64,000 nt of DNA from Cesiribacteraceae bacterium YIM B00369 (GCA_017948555.1 JAFMYY010000006.1:124001-188000); one strand, 5' to 3'; counted from the first letter of the stretch, positions 18,371 to 27,490 are shown. The notes: a model not told the origin generated them from the sequence alone. Numbers and translations: made by a program.

Positions 18371-20796
18371 AACTTAAAGTTAAAATTGTAGGTAACAGAA
18401 GGAATTATGCTGAAAAGGTAAAGCTTTACAGCCCCGGGCCTCCTGTCGGCAATTGCCTCACCATTTTCGGGAGAATATCCCGGTGTGTTGTTGTATACCT
18501 GTTCAAAGGTTATGGTAAAAGGGTTTTTACGGGCATACACATTATAAACGGAGAAAACCCAGTTTCCGCGCCATGCTCTGTTTTTACGTACCTTGCCACG
18601 GAGAGTGGCCGAGAGATCAAGGCGGTGGTAATCGGGCATTCTGTTGGCATTCCTGCGGCTGTCATCATATACGGGAACAGGATGGCCGTTAATTTGTGTG
18701 CGGCCCACCGGAAAAGATACTGCCGCTCCTGTGCTGTAAACGAAGTTACCCGAGAAGGACCAGCGCGGGTTAAGCTCATGAGTGGCCACTACCGAGAGGT
18801 CATGCGTGCGGTCGTAGCGGGCAGGATATGGCAGGTTGTTACTGATGCCGGGCACCTGACGCATAGTCCTGCTCAGGGTATAGCCAATCCAGCCGGTGGT
18901 TTTACCTTTATTCTTCCGGAGCAACAGTTCTGTTCCGTAGGCCCATCCTTTTCCTTCGAGTACTTCAGTTTCAATATTGTTGGTTAACAGTATTTGTGCT
19001 GCGGGTTTAAAATCAATCAGGCGTTGCATCCATTTATAGTATACTTCAATGGAGGCCTCATACATATTGTCTTTAAAATTCCGGAAGTAACCTGCTGCCA
19101 CCTGGTCCCCGATTAAGGGCCGGATGTAACGGTCTGCAGGTATCCAGCGGTCTATAGGCAAACCGGCTGTGGCATTAGATGCTATTTGCAGGTATTGCCG
19201 CATCCGGTTATAGGTCGCTTTTACAGAGCTGGTTTCTCCCGTCATAAGGCGGGCGCCTATGCGGGGCTCCAGTCCGTCATAAAACTGAATCTTTTCAAAG
19301 CGGCCAAAATCTAAAGTATCAGTGATCGTTCTCCTGTTCCTTGGCATTCCTTCTTCATATTCATACACTTTGCCGGGGCCAATGTTCTGGAAAAGGGAAT
19401 ACCGGAGCCCGTATTCAAGGGAGAGTTTATCGCTTACTTTAAGTTCATTGCCGGCAAATATGGCCTGCTCCAGGGCAAAGCGGTCAAAAAGCAGGATGTC
19501 TTCCACCACCGTTTCTCCTTCAAAAGTAATTTCAGGAGGGCTGAAGGTGTGGTAAGTAGTATTTGAGCCAAATGTAAGCGTATTGTCGGGGCCCAGCAGC
19601 AATGAAAAGTTCAGGTTAAAGCTCTTTTCTTCCAGTACCGATTTCCACAAAAAGCTGTTTACGCCGTCATCGGCATCAAAGCCATAATCGTATTTGCTGT
19701 ACAGGAGAGAGGTGTTGAGAAGTAATTTGTTGCTGAAGGAGTGGTTCCAGTGGGCAGTGCCAATGGTATTTCCCCAGTCCATGCCAAAGAGGTTCTCAAT
19801 TCCAAAAACATCCCTGCCAAAGTAGCCCGACAGATAAAGGCGGTTATTTTCATTGATGGTATAATCTGCTTTTGCATTAAAGTCGTAAAAATAAAGGGTG
19901 CTGCTTTTCAGGTCCTCGTTCGAACTGAGTCGCAGGAATACATCGGCATAAGTCCGGCGGCCGGAAATGAGGAAGGAGGATTTGTTGTTTACCAGAGGTC
20001 CTTCGGCGGTAATGCGGCTGGAAATTGAACCTATTCCACCCGAAAGTTCATAGTTTTCCTTGCTCCCCTGTTTCATTTCAATGTCCAGGATGGAAGACAG
20101 CCTGCCGCCAAACCGTGCCGGAATTCCTCCTTTGTAAATCTCCAGCCCGCTGACGGCATCAGGGTTAAAAACGGAGAAAAAGCCCAGAAAGTGAGCCGCA
20201 TTGTAAACGGTAGCCTTGTCCAGCATAATAAGGTTCTGATCGGCCGATCCTCCCCGGACAAAAAGGCCTGTTGTGCCTTCTCCTGCAGCCTGAATGCCCG
20301 GGAGGAGCTGAATGGTTTTTAAAACATCCACTTCTCCAAAAAAGGCAGGCAGCTTCCGGGCAAGTTCAATGGAGAGGCTTTCCTTGCCCATATCCACATC
20401 CGTAACGTTCGCATCCTGCACTTCGGAACTCACAATAACTTCTTCCAGCTCCATTTGAGCGGGTAATAATTGTATATTGAGTTCCGTATCATTATTCAAA
20501 GCTACTTCCCTGCTTTCTTTTGTGTAGCCAACATAATTAAATTCCACAAGATATGTGCCCGGAGGAAGGCTGATGGAATAAAAGCCGTTAGCGTTTGTAG
20601 TGGTACCGGTATTTACGTCGCTTGCAATCTTTATGGTTGCTCCGGGTAATTCTTCGCCGGTAGTGGCATCTGTTATATAGCCGCTTAAGGTAACCTGTTC
20701 CCTGGCAGCTGCCTGCCCTATGCAGAAAAATGTGAAAAGAGTAAAAAAAAGATACCTGAAGAAAGGCATGAGTGGCTGTTTGATATTATATGGCAC
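18367..20796 (-). CDS. TonB-dependent outer-membrane receptor with CarboxypepD_reg-like N-terminal domain
   Basis: An 809-residue receptor. The signal peptide follows Met10 (PFFRYLFFTLFTFFCIGQAAA), so 20769 is an alternative start. Residues ~35-120 are the carboxypeptidase-regulatory-like domain (LSGYITDATTGEELPGATIKI, NGFYSISLPPGTY). The plug domain follows, with FVRGGSADQNLIMLDKATVYN and GIPARFGGRLSSILDI, and then the 22-strand barrel ending in an aromatic-hydrophobic C-terminus (YNFNFKL). It imports an unknown substrate using TonB energy. It is the first gene of a two-gene operon with the DUF4249 lipoprotein. A 31-bp dyad lies directly upstream and may be an operator. Confidence 0.94.
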   Translation of the reverse strand: MPYNIKQPLMPFFRYLFFTLFTFFCIGQAAAREQVTLSGYITDATTGEELPGATIKIASDVNTGTTTNANGFYSISLPPGTYLVEFNYVGYTKESREVALNNDTELNIQLLPAQMELEEVIVSSEVQDANVTDVDMGKESLSIELARKLPAFFGEVDVLKTIQLLPGIQAAGEGTTGLFVRGGSADQNLIMLDKATVYNAAHFLGFFSVFNPDAVSGLEIYKGGIPARFGGRLSSILDIEMKQGSKENYELSGGIGSISSRITAEGPLVNNKSSFLISGRRTYADVFLRLSSNEDLKSSTLYFYDFNAKADYTINENNRLYLSGYFGRDVFGIENLFGMDWGNTIGTAHWNHSFSNKLLLNTSLLYSKYDYGFDADDGVNSFLWKSVLEEKSFNLNFSLLLGPDNTLTFGSNTTYHTFSPPEITFEGETVVEDILLFDRFALEQAIFAGNELKVSDKLSLEYGLRYSLFQNIGPGKVYEYEEGMPRNRRTITDTLDFGRFEKIQFYDGLEPRIGARLMTGETSSVKATYNRMRQYLQIASNATAGLPIDRWIPADRYIRPLIGDQVAAGYFRNFKDNMYEASIEVYYKWMQRLIDFKPAAQILLTNNIETEVLEGKGWAYGTELLLRKNKGKTTGWIGYTLSRTMRQVPGISNNLPYPARYDRTHDLSVVATHELNPRWSFSGNFVYSTGAAVSFPVGRTQINGHPVPVYDDSRRNANRMPDYHRLDLSATLRGKVRKNRAWRGNWVFSVYNVYARKNPFTITFEQVYNNTPGYSPENGEAIADRRPGAVKLYLFSIIPSVTYNFNFKL

Positions 20797-20800
20797 TTTA

Positions 20801-20831
20801 ATTCAACGATTTAATTTGTAGATTGTTGAAT
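20801..20831. promoter_or_regulatory. Dyad-symmetric site upstream of the TonB receptor
   Basis: ATTCAAC and GTTGAAT form perfect 7-bp outer arms. Extending inward, 11 of 13 positions per arm are symmetric around a 5-bp centre. It begins 5 bases before the receptor start codon on the minus strand. Operator function is inferred. Confidence 0.4.
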
Positions 20832-20918
20832 CATTTTTTTTAAACTTTTTTTTGTTTAACGGCTTCCTGCCGGAAAGGACAGATACCAGGTACACAGGCA
20901 ATTTGATGGCAGGAATTT

Positions 20919-20948
20919 TTGAATCGGCTCTTAAAACCTGTAACTTGC
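20919..20948 (+). promoter_or_regulatory. Possible promoter of the FKBP gene
   Basis: TTG, 19 bases, then TAACTTGC. Spacing is exactly that of the Bacteroidota consensus, but the last four bases of the -7 box deviate from TTTG. Confidence 0.35.
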
Positions 20949-21000
20949 AAAAAGATGAGGGAGGTAAGCTCCTGATCATTCATTTTTAAATTTTTATAGC

Positions 21001-21429
21001 ATGCCACAAGCGAAACAAGGAGATACCGTAAAGGTACATTACACCGGAAAACTAAAAGATGGGAGTGTTTTTGACTCATCTGCAAACCGCGAGCCACTGG
21101 AATTTACATTAGGAGGCGGTAACATGATTCCGGGCTTTGAACAGGCTGTGCTGGGGATGGATATTGGCGATAAAAAGACTGCCGAAATTCCTTCAGACCA
21201 GGCTTATGGAGAGAAAAGAGAAGATATGATCATTTCGGTGCCACGTGAAAATGTACCCGGTGATATAAGCCCTGAAGTGGGTCAGCAATTAGCAGTGCAG
21301 CAGCAGGGAGGCCAGCAGGTGCCTGTAACAGTTGCTGAAGTAACAGAAGAGAAGGTTGTACTGGATGCAAACCATCCTCTGGCCGGAAAAGACTTAGTAT
21401 TTGATATAGAGCTTGTAGAAATTGCCTGA
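21001..21429 (+). CDS. FKBP-type peptidyl-prolyl cis-trans isomerase, SlyD-like
   Basis: A 142-residue protein without a signal peptide, hence cytoplasmic. It begins with the FKBP core (GDTVKVHYTGKLKDGSVFDSS, then FTLGGGNMIPGFEQAVLGMDIGDKK) and has an insert-in-flap region (residues ~72-125, EDMIISVPRENVPGD) as in SlyD-type enzymes. The core closes with NHPLAGKDLVFDIELVEI. There is no His-rich metal tail as in E. coli SlyD. It accelerates proline isomerisation and probably chaperones folding. It is monocistronic, with a strong terminator behind it. Confidence 0.94.
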   Translation: MPQAKQGDTVKVHYTGKLKDGSVFDSSANREPLEFTLGGGNMIPGFEQAVLGMDIGDKKTAEIPSDQAYGEKREDMIISVPRENVPGDISPEVGQQLAVQQQGGQQVPVTVAEVTEEKVVLDANHPLAGKDLVFDIELVEIA

Positions 21430-21448
21430 TATTAAGCTGCTTAAAAAA

Positions 21449-21489
21449 AAAAAGAACCCCACACGGCCCGTGTGGGTTTCTTTTTTTTA
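21449..21489 (+). terminator. Rho-independent terminator after the FKBP gene
   Basis: A GC-rich stem (CCCACACG with CGTGTGGG) is extended by flanking A and T runs. It can act in both directions but serves the upstream FKBP gene. Confidence 0.87.
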
Positions 21490-21565
21490 TGACATAATTA
21501 AAATGCCGGATATACATTTCGTCGTATTTTTTCGTTTTTAAGCTGTTTTATAACCTTCCATAGTT

Positions 21566-21573
21566 TAATTTTG
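21566..21573 (+). promoter_or_regulatory. Possible -7 element of the ABC/HlyD/TolC operon
   Basis: TAATTTTG fits TAnnTTTG exactly, 40 bases before the ATG. No TTG stands at the expected distance upstream, so the call is weak. Confidence 0.3.
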
Positions 21574-21612
21574 CATCACTGTTGCAGATAAGTATTGTAC
21601 CTATAAAAACCT

Positions 21613-23790
21613 ATGAATAACCGGCAGATTTTCCAGATTGTTCAACACTATAAAATAATTTTAAAACCGTCTTTTACAAAGCAGGGTATGGACGAACGGG
21701 ATCCTTACCATGCTCCATATACCTGGCAGGAGGTTCCGGAGTTTATTCATGACCTTACAGAGGCCGGGAATAAGGCACAAATTATTTTCCTGGAAAACAC
21801 TATACCAGCCCGGCAATTTCCTGATTATGTGGATGAAATGGACGTTCCCTTCCTTGCTTTTGCTGAAACTACGGAAGGAATTACCCCTGTTAGCATAAAA
21901 GTTAAGGAAAAGTGGAAATGGGAGCTTACCTATTTCCTTGAAGACGGGAGTACAGATACGCGGCAGGTGGCTCCTTCCGCTCCCGAGCTTTATACCAATG
22001 AAGAGGGTAATATAGTTTGCCTTGCAGCCCTTCTGTTTGACAGCCTTGTCAGCGAGGGGGCGGAAAATGGTGAAAAGGGAGAAAAAATAAGCCCAATGAG
22101 CAGGCTGTATCGCTTGCTGTATACAGAGCGGAAGGATATAATTTATATTTATATATATGCTATCTTCGGAGGAATTATTTCCCTGGCGCTGCCATTAGGT
22201 ATTCAGGCAATTATAGGCCTTATCTCCGGAGGCTTAATGTTCAGTTCTGTAATTATTTTAATTGCCGGTGTAATTATTGCAGTGCTCCTGAACGGAGGCC
22301 TGCAGGTTATGCAAATGCACCTGGTGGAGGTTTTGCAGCGGAGGGTTTTTACAAAGGCCGCTTATGAATTTGCTTTTCGTGTTCCACGTATCCAGGCGGA
22401 GGCAATATTAAAGCAGTATATGCCGGAGCTGATGAACCGCTTCTTCGATATCCTTACCATCCAGAAAGGTTTGCCGAAGTTGCTGATCGATATGTCAACT
22501 GCTGCTATCCAGATTATTTTCGGCTTAGTTCTGCTTTCATTCTATCACCCGTTTTTTATCTTTTTCGGCTTCTTTCTTCTCCTGGTACTGGCTACTATCT
22601 TTTATGTTACCGGACCTAAAGGGTTAAAATCTTCTATAACAGAATCGAAATATAAATATAAAGTTGTTTTCTGGCTCGAAGAAATGGCCCGTGCCCTTAA
22701 TGCCTTCAAACTTGCCGGAAATTCCAGCTTACCCATAAGGAGGTCCGATCAGAATGTAAATAATTATCTCCATTACAGGGAAGATCACTTTAATGTGCTT
22801 GTAAACCAATACTGGTATATAGTGATGTTTAAAACGCTTGTAACAGGAGGATTGCTCATTCTTGGTAGTTTGCTGGTTATTGACCGGCAGATAACTTTAG
22901 GCCAGTTTGTTGCCTCTGAAATTGTGGTGATCCTGATCCTGAATGCGGTGGAAAAAATAATTACCTACCTTGATACGGTATATGATATGCTTACTGCTGT
23001 GGATAAAATCGGTCATGTAACAGATATGCCGCTGGAGAGGAGCGGAGGCATTAGTATTCCGAGAAACCACCTGAAAGGAGGATTAAAAGTTAAAATACGC
23101 GATTTGAGCTATAAGTATTCCTCTGAAAGCAGCATGGCATTGAAAGGGATAAATTTAGATATAGAAGCTGGAGAAAAAATTGGGGTAACCGGATATAACC
23201 GTTCAGGAAGGTCGACTTTGTCCAATATTCTTGCGGGCATTTATACCGATTATAAGGGAGCTATTTCCGTTAATGATTTTTCCTATCGCGATCTCGACCT
23301 GATAAATATGCGGGATTATATAGCAAAAAATATTAGCCAGGAGGATGTATTTGATGGAACCATATTAGATAATATAGGGGTTGGGAAACCAACTATCTCC
23401 TATCAGGAGGTAGTAAGTGCCATTGAATTAGTTGGGCTGGGTGATTATGTTAACAGCTTACCCGAAGGGCTCAATACACATATTACCAGTGTGGGAAGAG
23501 GACTGCCCGACAGTGTGGTACAAAAATTGATACTGGCTCGTTGTATTGCAAAAAAACCTCAGCTTCTTATCCTGAATGATTTCTTTATGAATTTTACCAG
23601 GGATGAAAAGCAACGACTGATTCAAATACTTACCAGCCCTGAAAGGCCATGGACTTTGCTGGCAGTATCAAATGATCCGCTGGTGTTACAAGCCTGTAAG
23701 CGGGTGGTGGTACTTAAAGGGGGTGAGGTGGTGCAGGAAGCACCCTTCAAAGAGTTAAAAGAAAAAGGCTTTCTAGAGGATTTGTCGTAG
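21613..23790 (+). CDS. ABC exporter-like membrane protein with degenerate ATPase domain
   Basis: A 725-residue half-transporter. Residues 1-150 are a soluble region that is not a recognisable C39 peptidase. Residues ~170-460 hold about six transmembrane helices of the HlyB/type I exporter class. Residues ~485-725 are a nucleotide-binding domain whose key motifs are altered: Walker A is GYNRSGRST (Arg533 for the invariant Lys), the LSGGQ signature reads LPDSV (631-635), Walker B reads LLILND (Asn655-Asp656 where Asp-Glu is normal), and the H-loop His is Ser686. Only the Q-loop region (SQEDVFDGTI) looks normal. It is first in an operon with HlyD and TolC proteins. Hydrolysis is doubtful; it may work with a second ABC subunit or as a regulated channel. 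Confidence 0.88.
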   Translation: MNNRQIFQIVQHYKIILKPSFTKQGMDERDPYHAPYTWQEVPEFIHDLTEAGNKAQIIFLENTIPARQFPDYVDEMDVPFLAFAETTEGITPVSIKVKEKWKWELTYFLEDGSTDTRQVAPSAPELYTNEEGNIVCLAALLFDSLVSEGAENGEKGEKISPMSRLYRLLYTERKDIIYIYIYAIFGGIISLALPLGIQAIIGLISGGLMFSSVIILIAGVIIAVLLNGGLQVMQMHLVEVLQRRVFTKAAYEFAFRVPRIQAEAILKQYMPELMNRFFDILTIQKGLPKLLIDMSTAAIQIIFGLVLLSFYHPFFIFFGFFLLLVLATIFYVTGPKGLKSSITESKYKYKVVFWLEEMARALNAFKLAGNSSLPIRRSDQNVNNYLHYREDHFNVLVNQYWYIVMFKTLVTGGLLILGSLLVIDRQITLGQFVASEIVVILILNAVEKIITYLDTVYDMLTAVDKIGHVTDMPLERSGGISIPRNHLKGGLKVKIRDLSYKYSSESSMALKGINLDIEAGEKIGVTGYNRSGRSTLSNILAGIYTDYKGAISVNDFSYRDLDLINMRDYIAKNISQEDVFDGTILDNIGVGKPTISYQEVVSAIELVGLGDYVNSLPEGLNTHITSVGRGLPDSVVQKLILARCIAKKPQLLILNDFFMNFTRDEKQRLIQILTSPERPWTLLAVSNDPLVLQACKRVVVLKGGEVVQEAPFKELKEKGFLEDLS

Positions 23791-23820
23791 ATCATTACCG
23801 AACAGTACTTAAAATTCAAA

Positions 23821-25191
23821 ATGTTAAATATATCAACAAACACGATAAAAAGAGGCGAAGAAAGAGAGCCACTATCAGCCCTCAAGGTATTACAAACACC
23901 CAGAGCAGGAAAGATGCTGGCCCGCTGGCTGATTGGTGCTCTGATTATAATAATCATTGCCATGTTCCTTCCATGGCAGCAAAATATCAGGGGGGAAGGA
24001 AGCCTTACGGCGCTTGATCCTGGTGACAGGCCTCAAACGGTGCAAACAGCTGTGGCCGGCCGGATTGAAGAGTGGAATATCAGGGAGGGGATGCCGGTAA
24101 GAAGAGGCGATACCCTGGTGCGGCTTTCGGAGGTTAAAGATAAATACTTTGATCCTGATTTGCTTGTGCGGATGGAAGAACAGATGGATGCAAAAGGATC
24201 TTCTATTGATGCAAAGCAGCGTAAATCGGAGGCCCTGGGGTCGCAGATTGTAGCCCTGGAAAGTGCACTCAGGCTAAAGATGGAGCAAACCCGTAATAAA
24301 TTAAAGCAGTCGAGGCTTAAGGTACAAAGCGACAGTGCCGATCTGGCTGCAGAGAGGCTGAATTTTGAAATTGCCCGCCAGCAGCTGGAGCGCCAGCAGG
24401 GGCTGTACGAAAAAGGATTAAAATCCAGAACAGAGCTGGAGGCCCGGTCACTAAAGTTCCAGGAAAGCACAGCAAAACTGGTGGCGCAGGAAAATAAATT
24501 GCTCGCCTCCAGAAATGAGCTGCTGAATGCACGTATAGATCTTAATGGTGTGGAAGCAGAGTATCAGGAGAAAATAAGTAAAGCGCAATCAGATTTGAAT
24601 GCTACTCTCTCAGATATCTTCGAAAGCAGGAGTGATTTATCGAAACTGGTGAATGAGTTCACTAATGTTCAGATAAGAAGGCAGCAATTATATGTGGTGG
24701 CACCGCAGGATGGTTATGTGGTAAGGGCTCAGAAGGCAGGTATAGGCGAAACTTTAAAAGAAGGGGAGGCTGTGGTAACTATTATGCCCCGAAACCCCGA
24801 GGTGGCTGCTGCCATTTATATAAGGCCAATGGATGTACCGTTAATATCGGTAGGAAGAAAAGTGCGTCTTGAATTTGAGGGATGGCCGGCTTTGCAGTTT
24901 AGTGGCTGGCCAAGTGTTGCAGTGGGTACTTTTGGAGGTATAGTAAGGGTAATTGACTATACCGAAACCCCGCAGCAGCAAGGGCGCTATCGGGTACTGG
25001 TTGTGCCGGACCCTGATGATGACCCATGGCCGGACCAGTTGCGTATGGGCTCTGGCGTTTATGGATGGGTAATGCTTGATGAGGTTCCGGTATGGTACGA
25101 GATCTGGCGACAGCTTAATGGCTTTCCACCAAACCTGAAAGAGGCCCCTGAGGCGGGTTTGGATTATACTGATAAACCCGTAAAGAAGTAG
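23821..25191 (+). CDS. HlyD family periplasmic adaptor (membrane fusion protein)
   Basis: A 456-residue adaptor. One N-terminal transmembrane helix (residues ~38-57, IGALIIIIIAMFLPW) anchors it in the inner membrane. A split biotinyl-lipoyl domain flanks a long coiled coil (residues ~110-280; e.g. LERQQGLYEKGLKSRTELEA), then a beta-barrel region (ATLYIRP-like AAIYIRPMDVPLISVGRKV). It should bridge the ABC membrane protein encoded 30 bases upstream and the TolC channel encoded 5 bases downstream, as in type I secretion or drug efflux. The cargo is unknown; no candidate substrate gene is in the operon. Confidence 0.93.
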   Translation: MLNISTNTIKRGEEREPLSALKVLQTPRAGKMLARWLIGALIIIIIAMFLPWQQNIRGEGSLTALDPGDRPQTVQTAVAGRIEEWNIREGMPVRRGDTLVRLSEVKDKYFDPDLLVRMEEQMDAKGSSIDAKQRKSEALGSQIVALESALRLKMEQTRNKLKQSRLKVQSDSADLAAERLNFEIARQQLERQQGLYEKGLKSRTELEARSLKFQESTAKLVAQENKLLASRNELLNARIDLNGVEAEYQEKISKAQSDLNATLSDIFESRSDLSKLVNEFTNVQIRRQQLYVVAPQDGYVVRAQKAGIGETLKEGEAVVTIMPRNPEVAAAIYIRPMDVPLISVGRKVRLEFEGWPALQFSGWPSVAVGTFGGIVRVIDYTETPQQQGRYRVLVVPDPDDDPWPDQLRMGSGVYGWVMLDEVPVWYEIWRQLNGFPPNLKEAPEAGLDYTDKPVKK

Positions 25192-25196
25192 AAGTA

Positions 25197-26687
25197 ATGA
25201 AAAAGAATGGGTTCTGTTTTTCCGGATTTAAACTAACTCTGATTGCTTTGCTCCTTTTGTGGAAGTGTGGGAATGCTTATGCCCAGATTTATCCTTCCAT
25301 TGCTCCGGCAGATAGCCTTAAAGTACTTCCTCTGGAGGCCTTTTATGACAGAGTTCTGGAATATCATCCGGGAATACGGCAGGCAGCTTTATTTACTGAA
25401 GAAGCTGAGCGGCAGATAATGGAAGCGCGTGGCGTTTTCGATCCTAAGCTGGAATCAGGTTACGACAGGAAGGTTTATAAAGACCAGCACTACTATACCA
25501 ACTGGACGAGTGAATTGAAAATTCCTGTTCTTATAAATACAGATTTGAAGGTAGGATATGAGCGGAACGAAGGGTATTATTTAAATGACCAGAAAACGGT
25601 GCCTGATGAAGGATTGCTATATGCAGGAATAAGCTTAGGCTTAGGGCAGGGGCTGTTTACGGATTCAAGAAGGATTGGCCTCCGTCTTGCAAGGCTTAAC
25701 CAGACTGCGGCAGATGCTGAACGGGTAAAGCTGTTGAATAAATTGCTTTTTGAGGCGGCTAAGGACTACTGGAACTGGTCGCTGGCCTGGTACCAGCTGC
25801 AAATAAATGAAGAAGGAGTAGAGCTGGCGCAAATCCGGTTTCAGGGAATAAAAGAAGGAGTGGAAGCAGGGGATCTGGCAGCCATAGATTCTGTGGAGGC
25901 AAAAATTACACTGCAGAGCCGGCAGATTGAGCTGGTTCAGAGCCGGCTCGATTATAGAAATGCCCTGCTCCAGCTGGGGCTGTACCTGTGGGATGAAGAG
26001 GGAACCCCTCTGATGCCGGGCCCGACCATTGTGCCGGAGGCTTTGTGGCAGTTAGAAGATGTTCCATTACAATCTCTGGAAGCCCTGACTGAAATAGCAG
26101 GCAGACAGCATCCTGATATAAGAAAACTGGAAAATAAGATTCAGCAGCTTGAGGTGGAGGAGCGCTTGTACAGGGAGCTGCTCAAGCCCCTGGTAAATGT
26201 GAATTATAATTACCTGACGCTGCCAGCAAATGGATTTAGTGAAGTAACTAATAACTATAGAAATAACTATAAGCTGGGTGTGGATTTTTCCTTTCCTTTG
26301 CTCCTACGCAAAGAAAGAGCAAAGCTGCAGTTGAATAGAATAAAGCAGGAGCGGACATTCCTGGACCTGACAATGAGCCGGAGGCAGATTAATAATTCAC
26401 TGCAACAGGCCTATAATGATTTCCTTACCCTGCGTGGCGTTTTACGTGACCAGCAGGAAATTGTGAGGAATTATGAAATAATGCTTGAGGGAGAAGCGGA
26501 GCGGTTCAGGGCAGGAGAAAGCTCGGTTTTCCTGGTAAACCAGCGGGAAAATAAACTTCTGGAGGCAAGAGTTAAACTAACTTCCCTTGCTGCTAAATAT
26601 CAGAAAGCAAAAGCAGCAGTTACCTGGTCGGCTGGTATTAACTGGTCCGGTGTGGATGGCGCTGCTGACTATGGTACTAACCGGTAA
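25197..26687 (+). CDS. TolC family outer-membrane efflux protein
   Basis: A 496-residue channel subunit with signal peptide (LIALLLLWKCGNAYAQ). Two OEP-type repeats of long amphipathic helices and barrel strands are visible: the first with LPLEAFYDRVLEYHPGIRQAALF and LLFEAAKDYWNWSLAWYQL, the second with ALTEIAGRQHPDIRKLENKI and NNSLQQAYNDFLTLRGVL. It would form the outer-membrane exit of the exporter. The last 19 bases overlap the 3' end of the convergent propeller gene, leaving no room for a terminator between them. Confidence 0.93.
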   Translation: MKKNGFCFSGFKLTLIALLLLWKCGNAYAQIYPSIAPADSLKVLPLEAFYDRVLEYHPGIRQAALFTEEAERQIMEARGVFDPKLESGYDRKVYKDQHYYTNWTSELKIPVLINTDLKVGYERNEGYYLNDQKTVPDEGLLYAGISLGLGQGLFTDSRRIGLRLARLNQTAADAERVKLLNKLLFEAAKDYWNWSLAWYQLQINEEGVELAQIRFQGIKEGVEAGDLAAIDSVEAKITLQSRQIELVQSRLDYRNALLQLGLYLWDEEGTPLMPGPTIVPEALWQLEDVPLQSLEALTEIAGRQHPDIRKLENKIQQLEVEERLYRELLKPLVNVNYNYLTLPANGFSEVTNNYRNNYKLGVDFSFPLLLRKERAKLQLNRIKQERTFLDLTMSRRQINNSLQQAYNDFLTLRGVLRDQQEIVRNYEIMLEGEAERFRAGESSVFLVNQRENKLLEARVKLTSLAAKYQKAKAAVTWSAGINWSGVDGAADYGTNR

Positions 26688-27490
26688 ACGTCTGCCTGTT
26701 TTGTCGTGAAAAGGTAAAACTCTCCGTTTGCAGCTATAATTTTCCGGTAGGATTGGCTGGTGGCAGGAGTTGAAATTTCGCTCCTTTTGCCGGAATACAA
26801 ATGAATGCGTTCAATTGTATTGGTATTTGTCAGGCAGAGTAAGTCCTCGCCGGAGAATGTTGCACTTTGCCATTCCGGCAGAGGTACCTCCCTGTCGAAG
26901 TTTCCGGCCTGGTCAAATATCAAAAGCTTGTCTGCTCCAAGTAAACAAAGCTTATGCTGGTGCTCAAAAAGCATTTTTACTTCAAATGGCCGTTTGCCGG
27001 CGAACTGGTTAAGCTTTAGTGTGGAAATAATTTTCCGTGTACCGGTCTGCCACCTTATTAACTGCATATCCGATGCATCATATAACCATATAGTGTTGCC
27101 TGTTGCAGACCAGGCCAGTGCACTGATAAAGCTAAACTGTTCAGGCGGAAGGAGAATACTTCCTGCAGGATTCAGAAAGCGGTCGAGGTAAATTATCTGC
27201 TGGCTGTTTTCATCAAAAGCCCTTACCTGCATGGTAAAGCGGGCGTCTAATATGCTTAAATAACCGGAAGAGTGGGGGGAGTAGGTATGGAGCAGCTTTC
27301 CGTTGGCGCTGAATTTTTGAATTTCTCCACCGGATGTACTTAAAACAATATTTCCCCCGGCATCTGAAGATACGGCCAGCTGTTCAGGAACAGGAAAGGA
27401 GCGAAGCAGCACCAGCCGGGGTTCCTGCCCTTTTACTTCAGGTAAAAGAAAAAAGAAAAGGATAAGCAGGAGCCGGTAATCAAGCCTCAT
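26669..27490 (-). CDS. Secreted beta-propeller-like protein of unknown function
   Basis: A 273-residue protein with a strong signal peptide (LLLILFFFLLPEVKGQ). The mature part shows repeated short-strand blades (e.g. AVSSDAGGNIVLSTSGGEIQKFSANGKLL, SALAWSATGNTIWLYDASDMQLIRW, KLCLLGADKLLIFDQAGNFDREV), fitting an NHL- or WD-like propeller. No catalytic residues can be assigned. Its start overlaps the end of lpxH by 11 bases, so it is likely translated from the same mRNA. It is probably periplasmic or outer-membrane-associated. Confidence 0.78.
   Translation of the reverse strand: MRLDYRLLLILFFFLLPEVKGQEPRLVLLRSFPVPEQLAVSSDAGGNIVLSTSGGEIQKFSANGKLLHTYSPHSSGYLSILDARFTMQVRAFDENSQQIIYLDRFLNPAGSILLPPEQFSFISALAWSATGNTIWLYDASDMQLIRWQTGTRKIISTLKLNQFAGKRPFEVKMLFEHQHKLCLLGADKLLIFDQAGNFDREVPLPEWQSATFSGEDLLCLTNTNTIERIHLYSGKRSEISTPATSQSYRKIIAANGEFYLFTTKQADVYRLVP

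Noticed and set aside
20840-21097. 85-residue minus-strand frame opposite the FKBP start
   Set aside because: About a third overlaps the real FKBP gene in antisense; the rest lies in its promoter region.
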